Shown piece by piece: positions 1 to 5,195 of a stretch of DNA of 5,195 nucleotides. The DNA comes from Xanthobacteraceae bacterium (GTDB lineage Bacteria; Pseudomonadota; Alphaproteobacteria; Rhizobiales; Xanthobacteraceae). Both the position numbers and the translations under genes were made by a program. How positions within the stretch are numbered: position 1 is the first letter of the stretch; the number at the start of each line of letters is the position of its first letter. The stretch covers positions 1 through 5,195 of the forward strand of contig JAUSIF010000215.1 of the NCBI GenBank assembly GCA_030648135.1, read 5' to 3'. The notes beneath the pieces were generated by a model. That model saw nothing but the letters and a program-made list of their open reading frames with translations. It was not told the origin of the DNA and did no database searches.

Positions 1-893
1 TCTTCATGTTCGTGCTCCTCGCCACGACGTTCTTTTATTTCAAATACGTGCGCAAGGATCCGCTCGTCGGGGGCGAGACGTTTTTCGGCAACCTGCGCCT
101 CACCGTCGATACCCACGCCGACATGACGTCCTATCTGACGCTCCTGTTGGCGACGCTCGGCATCATGATCGGCCTCTTCACCATCACCGGCTTCATCAAC
201 CGGATGGGGGCGATGCTCTTGGATCTCGGCGCCTGGAACATCATCGCCATGGTCCTGATGGCCTATATTTTCGGCTGGCTGGTCGGCGCCGGCTTGCCGC
301 CGACGGCGACCTACATCATCGGCGCGGTCGTCATCGTGCGGCCCTTGCAGGAACTCGGCATCAACCCGTGGGTCGCGCACTTCTTCGTGTTCCTGTTGTC
401 GGTGTGGGGCGAGCTGTCGCCGCCGACCTCGCTCGCTGCCGCGGTTACCTCCCGCATCGCGGAAGCCTCCTTCATGCGCACCATGTGGGAGGCGCTGAAA
501 ATCTGCGCGCCGATTACGCTGATGACCTTCGCCGTCTTCACGCGGTCGGACATGGTGGTGAATCCGGGGTGGCTGCAGGTTGCCGCCGCGCTCCTGGTGC
601 TGATCGGTACTTCCGGCGTCGCCTTCGCCATGTTCGGACGATTCCTCCACAACAAAGGCGGCGACATCATGCTGCGCGGGATGCTGGCGCTCTTCTCCCT
701 GGTGACGCTGCTGCATCCCAACGACATGACGGCGACGGCGGTGGGCGCGGTCGTGCTCGTGGCGACGCTCATCGGCATCTGGCGCCACCGGCTGGTCACC
801 ACGCCGGAGACGGCGATGGTGCAGCTGGATGACGCCGGTCAGGCTGGCGCAGCCAAGCCGCTTGCGAGCGGCGGCCTTGCGGCGGAAGGATAG
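1..893 (+). CDS. TRAP transporter large permease, 3' part (probably fused 4TM/12TM type)
   Basis: This is the C-terminal part of an inner-membrane TRAP transporter permease, which takes up a solute using the sodium or proton gradient and a periplasmic binding protein. The reading frame is open at the left edge (first full codon at 3), so the true start is outside the window; Met at base 6 is internal. Counting from that Met, about eight hydrophobic segments are visible, near residues 1-14, 42-63, 75-95, 100-114, 122-147, 160-178, 189-210 and 242-259. Family-type loops are GAGLPPTATY (94-103) and SPPTSLAAAV (138-147), which match the repeated Pro-Thr hairpins of DctM-like proteins. The last ~35 residues are hydrophilic and probably cytoplasmic. 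The long C-terminal extension with extra membrane segments after residue 180 fits the fused QM (4TM/12TM) subgroup, often paired with TAXI binding proteins. The substrate cannot be told. A hairpin terminator follows at 962-990. Confidence 0.88.
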   Translation, partial: FMFVLLATTFFYFKYVRKDPLVGGETFFGNLRLTVDTHADMTSYLTLLLATLGIMIGLFTITGFINRMGAMLLDLGAWNIIAMVLMAYIFGWLVGAGLPPTATYIIGAVVIVRPLQELGINPWVAHFFVFLLSVWGELSPPTSLAAAVTSRIAEASFMRTMWEALKICAPITLMTFAVFTRSDMVVNPGWLQVAAALLVLIGTSGVAFAMFGRFLHNKGGDIMLRGMLALFSLVTLLHPNDMTATAVGAVVLVATLIGIWRHRLVTTPETAMVQLDDAGQAGAAKPLASGGLAAEG

Positions 894-895
894 TT

Positions 896-925
896 GTCGC
901 GCGCGCGACGGCGCTGCTCCGTCGC
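896..925. repeat. Two overlapping inverted repeats after the TRAP permease stop
   Basis: A perfect 14-base palindrome, GTCGCGCGCGCGAC, lies at 896-909, two bases after the TAG stop. It shares its last five bases with a second inverted repeat whose 7-base arms are GCGACGG (905-911) and CCGTCGC (919-925), with a 7-base loop. Only one of the two hairpins can form at a time. No T-run follows either, so neither looks like an intrinsic terminator by itself. They may stabilise the 3' end of the permease mRNA, or simply reflect GC-rich sequence. Confidence 0.5.
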
Positions 926-953
926 TGGACAGTGCGGGGGTGCTTTGCTAGAT
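925..953 (+). promoter_or_regulatory. Candidate promoter for tRNA-Lys
   Basis: CTGGAC (925-930) and CTAGAT (948-953) are separated by exactly 17 bases. Each differs at one position from the rhizobial housekeeping consensus CTTGAC-N17-CTATAT. The bases after the -10 (954-961) are GC-rich, as is common at stringently controlled tRNA and rRNA promoters. The predicted start is near 960, which puts a 35-base leader and the hairpin at 962-986 before the mature tRNA. This is a motif match only. Confidence 0.45.
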
Positions 954-961
954 CGAGCCCC

Positions 962-990
962 GCTCCGCGCCGGAACCGCGCGGAGTTTTC
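962..990 (+). terminator. Intrinsic terminator-like hairpin before tRNA-Lys
   Basis: A perfect 8-base-pair stem, CTCCGCGC (963-970) with GCGCGGAG (978-985), encloses a 7-base loop and is followed at once by TTTT (986-989). A G-T pair at 962/986 may extend it. This is the expected form of a Rho-independent terminator for the permease transcript. It ends only six bases before the tRNA, however, so it would also lie in the leader of any tRNA transcript starting near 960. Confidence 0.75.
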
Positions 991-995
991 TCGGC

Positions 996-1071
<76 letters not shown>

Positions 1072-1132
1072 AATTTCAATCGCCGACGCGCATTCCCCCG
1101 ATCAGTGCCCGAGGCGTAAGCCGTTAACGACC

Positions 1133-1157
1133 CGCCGCCCGCCGGCGCGAGATTTTT
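1133..1157 (+). terminator. Weak hairpin with T-run between tRNA-Lys and the GST gene
   Basis: The arms CGCCG (1133-1137) and CGGCG (1143-1147) form a 5-bp stem with a 5-base loop. A run of five T (1153-1157) begins five bases after the stem. It could end tRNA transcription, but the stem is short and the T-run is displaced. It also sits just before the GST ribosome-binding site at 1162-1167. The rest of 1072-1173 shows no gene and no convincing promoter. Confidence 0.25.
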
Positions 1158-1161
1158 CACG

Positions 1162-1167
1162 AAGGAG
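1162..1167 (+). promoter_or_regulatory. Ribosome-binding site of the GST gene
   Basis: AAGGAG lies six bases before the ATG at 1174, a near-ideal Shine-Dalgarno and spacing. It fixes the start of the GST gene and rules out the other-frame ATG at 1200. Confidence 0.85.
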
Positions 1168-1173
1168 CTTCCG

Positions 1174-1812
1174 ATGGCTGCTGCCAAGAAAATCAAGATT
1201 TGGGGGCGAACCAGCTCCGGCAACGTCAAGAAGGTGCTTTGCGTCGCCGACGAGCTCAAGATTCCCTACGAGCGCGTCGACGCCGGCGGCAAGTTCGGCA
1301 TCGTCGACACGCCGGAATACCGCAAGCTCAATCCCAACGGGCGGGTGCCGGTGATCGAGGACGGCGACTTCGTGCTGTGGGAATCGAATTCGATCATGCG
1401 CTATCTGGCCATGAAATACGGCGGCGAGGCGATCTATCCGAAGGACCCGGCGACGCGGGCGAGCATCGACCGCTGGCTCGATTGGCAGATCTCGATCGTG
1501 GTTCCGGCCGACGTGCCGGTGGTCATGGGCACCATCCGCACGCCGCCCGAGAAGCACGACAAGGCGGCGATCGCGGCCGGGGTGAAACGGCTCGTCGAAG
1601 TGATGACGATTCTCGACGGTCAGCTCAAGGGCAAGCAATATCTCGTCGCCGACCGCTTCTCGCTCGCGGACATCGTGCTCGGTATCTTCGCTCACCGCTT
1701 CTTCGCCAATCCGTTCATCGAGCGGCCGGAACTACCGAACCTCAAGGCTTGGTATGAACGCTTGCGGCCGCGCCCGTCCTTCAAACAGCATGTGGACGGA
1801 CCGCTCGAGTGA
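1174..1812 (+). CDS. Glutathione S-transferase family protein
   Basis: This is a cytosolic two-domain GST-fold protein of 212 residues, a normal length for the family. The thioredoxin-like N-terminal domain covers about residues 7-82. Ser14/Ser15 and Asn17 lie in the first loop where GSTs place the residue that activates the glutathione thiol. The cis-proline is Pro59 in GRVPVIED, and the glutathione-binding Glu70-Ser71 pair is in WESNSI. The helical C-terminal domain (about 92-205) carries the N-capping box Ser163-x-x-Asp166 within DRFSLAD. The pattern with WGRTSSGNVKKV near the N-terminus and DTPEYRKLNPNG before the cis-Pro is that of a common proteobacterial GST subfamily whose substrates are mostly undefined. 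It would conjugate or reduce electrophiles with glutathione, but no specific substrate can be inferred. The gene stands alone between tRNA-Lys and a convergent operon. Start choice is fixed by AAGGAG at 1162. Confidence 0.93.
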   Translation: MAAAKKIKIWGRTSSGNVKKVLCVADELKIPYERVDAGGKFGIVDTPEYRKLNPNGRVPVIEDGDFVLWESNSIMRYLAMKYGGEAIYPKDPATRASIDRWLDWQISIVVPADVPVVMGTIRTPPEKHDKAAIAAGVKRLVEVMTILDGQLKGKQYLVADRFSLADIVLGIFAHRFFANPFIERPELPNLKAWYERLRPRPSFKQHVDGPLE

Positions 1813-1882
1813 GGCGCGCGCTCACAGCGGCTTGCCCGCGAGACGCTGGCATGGACGCCCGGCGCGAGTGAACTGACGAATT

Positions 1883-2170
1883 TCAAGACCCAGGATCGTT
1901 CGCGATTTCGATCAGCACGTCGGCGTGACAGGCCTCATCCAGCCTGCACCAGCAGGCCAGATCGCGGCCGGCGAGTTCGCGGCGCACGTCCTCCACATTG
2001 ACCTTGAGCTTGCCCGCCAACAGGTCGCGGCGATAGGCGGCGATCGCCTGGGCGCGGGTGAGTTTCCCGATCTTAAAGGGGTTGCCCCATTTGGACGGCC
2101 GCGCCACCACCACGGCGCCGTTCGCGAGCCTCGCGCCTTGCTTGCGGGAGAGGCGGATGCGGCGCGGCAT
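1883..2170 (-). CDS. DUF4326 domain protein, last gene of the operon
   Basis: This small soluble protein of 95 residues has the two hallmark blocks of DUF4326: RPSKWGNPF at 24-32, and LACWC-x5-CHADVL at 71-86. The three cysteines (73, 75, 81) and His82 could bind a metal, but that is inference. A basic start (PRRIRLSRKQGARL) leads into the first block, as in typical members, which supports this Met as the true start. No signal peptide or membrane segment is seen. The family is found in many bacteria and phages, and I know of no established function. The ATG abuts the TGA of manC (TGAATG, no gap, same frame) and no Shine-Dalgarno precedes it, so translation probably depends on ribosomes finishing manC. 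It could be a genuine partner of the operon or a passenger. The family assignment is by motif recognition, not by a search. Confidence 0.85.
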   Translation of the reverse strand: MPRRIRLSRKQGARLANGAVVVARPSKWGNPFKIGKLTRAQAIAAYRRDLLAGKLKVNVEDVRRELAGRDLACWCRLDEACHADVLIEIANDPGS

Positions 2171-3598
2171 TCAATCGTCGCTGTTGCGGCGATAGTCGTC
2201 GTCGAGCCGGACGATGTCGTCCTCGTCGAGATAGGAGCCGGTCTGCACCTCGATCAGCTCAAGCGGAATCTTGCCGGGATTCTCCAGCCGGTGCACCCCG
2301 CCGATCGGCACATAGACCGACTCGTTCTCGTGCACCATGCGCACTTCCTCGCCGATGGTGACGCGGGCGGTGCCGCGCACCACCACCCAGTGTTCGGCGC
2401 GATGGGCGTGCTGCTGCAGCGAGAGCCGGCCGCCGGGCTTGACCGAGATGCGCTTCACCAGAAAGCGCTCGCCGCGGTCGAAGTTCTGGTAGAAGCCCCA
2501 CGGGCGGTGGATGCGCGAATGCTTGTCGGCCTCGCTGCGACCGCTCTCGCGCAGGCGCCCGACCAGGAGCTTCAGATCCTCGGCGCGGTCGCGATGGGCG
2601 ACCAGCACGGCGTCGTCTTCCACGATCACCACCAGGTTCTCGACGCCAAGGAGTGCTGCAAGCTTTTGTTCGCTTACGATCATATTCGCGCGGGCATCGA
2701 TCAGCACGACTTGCCCGCGCGTCGCGTTATCCTCGGCGTCGCGCGGCGAAAGCGCCCACACCGCATTCCAGCCGCCGAGATCGGACCAGCCGTAGTCGGC
2801 CGGCACCACCGCCGCGCGTCGGGTCTTTTCCATCACCGCGTAATCCACGGATTTCCGCTCGGCCGCGGCGAAGGCCTCCGCATCGAGCAGACGGAAGCCG
2901 AGATCGGTGGTGGCGTTCGCGACCGCGCGGGCGACCGCTTTGGCGCTCGCGGGCTCGAAGGCGGCGTATTCGGCGAGGAAAATGTCGGCGCGGAAGAGGA
3001 AATTGCCCGAATTCCACAGATAGCCCTGTTCGACATAGCGCTCGGCGGTTTTGGCATCCGGTTTCTCGACGAAGGCCTCGACCGCGTGGGCGGGCTCGGC
3101 ATCCGGGAGCATCGGGCCGGGTCGGATATAGCCGTAAGCGGTGGCGGGATGATCGGGCTTGAGCCCGAAGGTGACGATGTGCCCCGCTTGTGCCGCCGCC
3201 CGCGCCATGCGAACCGCGGCGATGAACAGGTCGGGCTTTTTCACCACATGATCGGCGGCGAGCACGAGCGCGAGGCCTTTCGGCTCTCCGGCGACCACGA
3301 GATGGCTTGCCGCCGCCACCGCCGGGCCGGAATCGTGCCGCACCGGTTCGAGCACGATCTCGGCCATGCTTCCGATCTCGATCAGTTGCTCCAGCACCAG
3401 AAAACGATAGTCGCGATGGGTGACGACGATCGGCCGGCCGAACACGGCGGGATCGGCGACGCGCTTCACCGTCTCCTGCAAGGTCGAGAGCGGCCCGAAC
3501 AGCTTCAGGAACTGCTTCGGCAGGCTGTCGCGCGAGGCCGGCCACAGCCTGGTGCCTGCGCCGCCGCACAGGATCACCGGACGGATGAGGTCCGCCAT
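2171..3598 (-). CDS. manC: Mannose-1-phosphate guanylyltransferase / mannose-6-phosphate isomerase (bifunctional)
   Basis: This cytoplasmic enzyme of 475 residues, the usual length for the AlgA/XanB/ManC type, makes GDP-mannose from mannose-1-P and GTP. Its C-terminal domain interconverts fructose-6-P and mannose-6-P. The nucleotidyltransferase domain starts with CGGAGTRLWP (11-20) and PKQF (27-30), has LAADH with Asp116, the sugar-phosphate motif FVEKP (176-180), WNSGNF (195-200) and WSDLGGW (271-277). The cupin-type isomerase domain (about 360-475) has RPWGFY (365-370), QQHAHRAEHW (395-404) with the metal-type His-x-His, and HRLEN (436-440). Pseudomonas AlgA has a His where this protein has Ala398, a position that varies in the family. 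The gene begins seven bases after the galU stop and has only a weak ribosome-binding site, so coupling is likely. Phosphomannomutase, needed between the two activities, is not in the window. The product feeds mannose, fucose or rhamnose residues of surface polysaccharide. Confidence 0.95.
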   Translation of the reverse strand: MADLIRPVILCGGAGTRLWPASRDSLPKQFLKLFGPLSTLQETVKRVADPAVFGRPIVVTHRDYRFLVLEQLIEIGSMAEIVLEPVRHDSGPAVAAASHLVVAGEPKGLALVLAADHVVKKPDLFIAAVRMARAAAQAGHIVTFGLKPDHPATAYGYIRPGPMLPDAEPAHAVEAFVEKPDAKTAERYVEQGYLWNSGNFLFRADIFLAEYAAFEPASAKAVARAVANATTDLGFRLLDAEAFAAAERKSVDYAVMEKTRRAAVVPADYGWSDLGGWNAVWALSPRDAEDNATRGQVVLIDARANMIVSEQKLAALLGVENLVVIVEDDAVLVAHRDRAEDLKLLVGRLRESGRSEADKHSRIHRPWGFYQNFDRGERFLVKRISVKPGGRLSLQQHAHRAEHWVVVRGTARVTIGEEVRMVHENESVYVPIGGVHRLENPGKIPLELIEVQTGSYLDEDDIVRLDDDYRRNSDD

Positions 3599-3605
3599 CG
3601 TCGGT

Positions 3606-4487
3606 TCAGCGCTCGCCCATCAGACGCTTGAGCCCGGCCCGGAAGGCGGGCGCGATGTCGTCGCGGGCGAGCGCAAAGGCGACATTGGCGGTGAGGAACC
3701 CCAGCTTCGAGCCGCAATCGAAGGTGCGGCCCTCGAACTCGAGCCCGTAGAAGTGCTGGCGCTGGGACAGCCGGATCATGGCGTCGGTGATCTGGATCTC
3801 GCCGCCGGCGCCGCGTTCCTGCGACGCCAGCATGTCGAAGATCTCGGGCTGCAGGATGTAGCGGCCGGTGATGATGCGATTGGACGGCGCCGTACCGCGC
3901 GGCGGTTTCTCGACCATGGAGGTGATCTCGAAAGTCTTCTGCTTGCGCCGGCCGATGCCGACCACGCCGTACATGTGGGTGAGGTCGTCGCTGACTTCCT
4001 CCACCGCAAGCAGGTTCACGGCCTCGTCGATCGCGAGATAGGCCTCGATCATCTGCGCCAGGCAAGACTTGCGGGCCTGGATGAGCACGTCGGGAAGCAA
4101 CAGCGCGAAGGGTTCGCGGCCCACCAGTTCGCGCGCGCACCACACCGCGTGACCGAGGCCGAGCGGCGACTGCTGGCGGGTGTAGCTGGTGGTGCCGGGG
4201 CCGGGCAGGTCGCGCGCGAGCGTCTCCATTTCGGCGCGCTTGCCGCGCTCGGCGAGCGTCAGCTCGAGCTCGAATTGCCGGTCGAAATGATCCTCGATCA
4301 CGCTCTTGTTGCGGCCGGTGACGAAGATGAAGTGCTCGATACCGGCCTCGCGGGCCTCGTCGACCGCGTACTGGATCAAGGGCCGGTCGACGACCGGAAG
4401 CATCTCCTTCGGCATCGCCTTGGTGGCGGGCAGGAAGCGGGTGCCGAGGCCGGCGACGGGGAAAACGGCCTTGCGAATCTTCTGCAT
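3606..4487 (-). CDS. galU: UTP-glucose-1-phosphate uridylyltransferase
   Basis: This cytoplasmic enzyme forms UDP-glucose and pyrophosphate from glucose-1-P and UTP, supplying glucose, galactose and glucuronate for LPS, exopolysaccharide and related polymers. At 293 residues it has the normal GalU length. Key blocks are the nucleotide-binding GLGTRFLPATKAMPKEMLP (13-31) with conserved lysines 23 and 27, RQQSPLGLGHAV (104-115), the metal-site LLPDV with Asp133, VEKP (192-195) with Lys194, GGEIQITDAM (228-237) and FDCGSKLGF (256-264). The first three blocks distinguish GalU from the related glucose-1-P thymidylyltransferase RmlA. An A/G-rich stretch (AAAAGAGAG, 4499-4491) just before the ATG probably serves as ribosome-binding site. 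A 56-base spacer containing an inverted repeat separates it from rfbC, and manC follows after seven bases. Confidence 0.96.
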   Translation of the reverse strand: MQKIRKAVFPVAGLGTRFLPATKAMPKEMLPVVDRPLIQYAVDEAREAGIEHFIFVTGRNKSVIEDHFDRQFELELTLAERGKRAEMETLARDLPGPGTTSYTRQQSPLGLGHAVWCARELVGREPFALLLPDVLIQARKSCLAQMIEAYLAIDEAVNLLAVEEVSDDLTHMYGVVGIGRRKQKTFEITSMVEKPPRGTAPSNRIITGRYILQPEIFDMLASQERGAGGEIQITDAMIRLSQRQHFYGLEFEGRTFDCGSKLGFLTANVAFALARDDIAPAFRAGLKRLMGER

Positions 4488-4503
4488 GGTCTCTCTTTTA
4501 GCG

Positions 4504-4536
4504 TGCCGGCGCCGCTGGCGGCAGCCTGCTCCGGCA
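4504..4536 (-). repeat. Intercistronic inverted repeat between rfbC and galU
   Basis: Arms of six bases, TGCCGG and CCGGCA in the transcribed direction (4536-4531 and 4509-4504), can close a stem. A shorter inner hairpin (TGCCG/CGGCG around a CCAG loop) fits inside it. No T-run follows, so it is not an intrinsic terminator. A role in mRNA stability or processing is possible but unproven. Confidence 0.4.
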
Positions 4537-4543
4537 GCGAAGG

Positions 4544-5104
4544 TCAGGGGTAGGAAAACGGGCTCTCGAAATCGGCGAAGCGCGGGAGTTTCCCGTCCTT
4601 CTCCGACAGGATCGCGGCCTCTCGCTGCACCGGCCAGGGAATGGCGAGGTCGGGGTCGTTCCAGAGGAGACCGCTGTCGGCTGCGGGCGCATAGGGCTTG
4701 TCCACCTTGTAGAACACTTCGGTATCGGGCTGAAGCGTCGAGAAGCCGTGGGCGAAGCCGGCTGGCACGAACAGCTCCTCGCCGCGCTCGGCCGAGAGCG
4801 TCGTCGTCACGAAGCGCCCGTAGGTCGGCGAGCCCCGACGCAGGTCGACCGCAACGTCAAATGCGGCTCCTCGCAACACCCGCACGAGCTTCGCCTGGGC
4901 GTGGGGTGGCAGCTGAAAATGCAGCCCCCGCACCGTGCCGGCCTGGCGCGAATAGGAATGATTGTCCTGCACGAACAGGAGGTCGATCCCGATCTCGGCG
5001 AAGCGAGCTGCAGTCCAGGTCTCCGCGAACCAGCCGCGCTCGTCGCTGAAACGGCGCGGGACGATCAGGATCAGGTCGGGAATATCGAGGCGGCGGAATT
5101 CCAT
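4544..5104 (-). CDS. rfbC: dTDP-4-dehydrorhamnose 3,5-epimerase
   Basis: This RmlC-type cupin of 186 residues epimerises C3 and C5 of dTDP-4-keto-6-deoxyglucose, the third step to dTDP-L-rhamnose for O-antigen or exopolysaccharide. Using Met at 5104, His62 in RGLHFQ and Tyr132 in VFYKVD fall on the numbers of the catalytic base and acid of characterised RmlC enzymes. Also seen are FSDERGWFAETW (19-30), QDNHS (46-50), Lys72 in QAKLVR, VDLRRGSPTYG (86-96), FVPAGFAHGF (112-121) and LSEKD (166-170). The frame stays open to a Met at 5161, but the added 19 residues are unlike the family. The chosen Met has a GAGAG ribosome site five bases upstream, so the short form is preferred. It is the first gene of the operon visible here. 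RfbA, RfbB and RfbD are not in the window. The enzyme is a cytoplasmic dimer in known members. Confidence 0.94.
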   Translation of the reverse strand: MEFRRLDIPDLILIVPRRFSDERGWFAETWTAARFAEIGIDLLFVQDNHSYSRQAGTVRGLHFQLPPHAQAKLVRVLRGAAFDVAVDLRRGSPTYGRFVTTTLSAERGEELFVPAGFAHGFSTLQPDTEVFYKVDKPYAPAADSGLLWNDPDLAIPWPVQREAAILSEKDGKLPRFADFESPFSYP

Positions 5105-5109
5105 GAGCG

Positions 5110-5114
5110 CTCTC
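5110..5114 (-). promoter_or_regulatory. Ribosome-binding site deciding the rfbC start
   Basis: GAGAG, read on the minus strand, lies five bases before the ATG at 5104. It supports the 186-residue RfbC over the longer frame from 5161. The remaining 5115-5195 holds no recognisable gene. Confidence 0.45.
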
Positions 5115-5195
5115 GGTAAGGATCGGCCTGTCTCTATGTCTGCTCCCGGGCGTCTTGGCAATTCCCGTGGGTCAAGGAGAGGGCGTTCTCCGGCA

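Noticed and set aside
368..832. Second plus-strand frame inside the TRAP permease
   Set aside because: The translation is rich in Arg, His and Gly and overlaps the permease frame, which has clear membrane segments and family motifs.
1809..1825. GTGAG/CTCAC stem at the GST stop as a terminator
   Set aside because: The stem is only five base pairs and no T-run follows on either strand.
1925..3631. Plus-strand open frame of 568 codons opposite manC and DUF4326
   Set aside because: It lies antisense to two well-supported genes, has no recognisable domain, and has the His/Arg/Gly/Ala-rich composition of a shadow frame in high-GC DNA.
3420..4553. Plus-strand open frame of 377 codons opposite galU
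   Set aside because: It is antisense to galU, whose motifs are complete, and its translation is low-complexity shadow sequence.
5105..5161. Longer start for rfbC at 5161
   Set aside because: The extra 19 residues do not resemble RmlC N-termini. Met at 5104 gives catalytic numbering His62/Tyr132 and has a ribosome site.

Overview
The window looks like chromosomal DNA from an alphaproteobacterium, most likely of the Hyphomicrobiales/Rhizobiales type. The reasons are the high G+C content, strong third-position GC bias, long antisense open frames, and the family make-up: a fused 4TM/12TM-type TRAP permease, a soil-proteobacterial GST, and a bifunctional ManC. Genus cannot be fixed from the sequence alone.

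Layout. Bases 1-893 (+) hold the 3' part of a TRAP transporter large (probably fused) permease, cut by the window edge. Bases 894-995 are a structured spacer with two overlapping inverted repeats (896-925), a candidate promoter (925-953) and a clear terminator-like hairpin (962-990). A complete tRNA-Lys(CTT) gene with encoded CCA follows at 996-1071. A glutathione S-transferase family gene lies at 1174-1812 (+). It converges on a minus-strand operon that runs from the right edge: rfbC/rmlC (5104-4544), galU (4487-3606), manC (3598-2171) and a small DUF4326 gene (2170-1883).

How the genes work together. The three large minus-strand genes make activated sugars for surface polysaccharide (LPS O-antigen, capsule or exopolysaccharide). 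RfbC acts in the dTDP-L-rhamnose branch, GalU makes UDP-glucose, and ManC makes GDP-mannose from fructose-6-P-derived mannose-6-P and mannose-1-P. Partner enzymes (RfbA/B/D, phosphomannomutase) and glycosyltransferases are not in the window and may lie beyond position 5195. The last gene, DUF4326, starts on the base directly after the manC stop codon and in the same frame, so it is almost certainly translated through coupling to manC although its role is unknown to me.

I found no transposon, integrase, CRISPR array or defence cassette. The least explained features are the DUF4326 gene at the end of the nucleotide-sugar operon and the promoter/hairpin arrangement in front of the tRNA.
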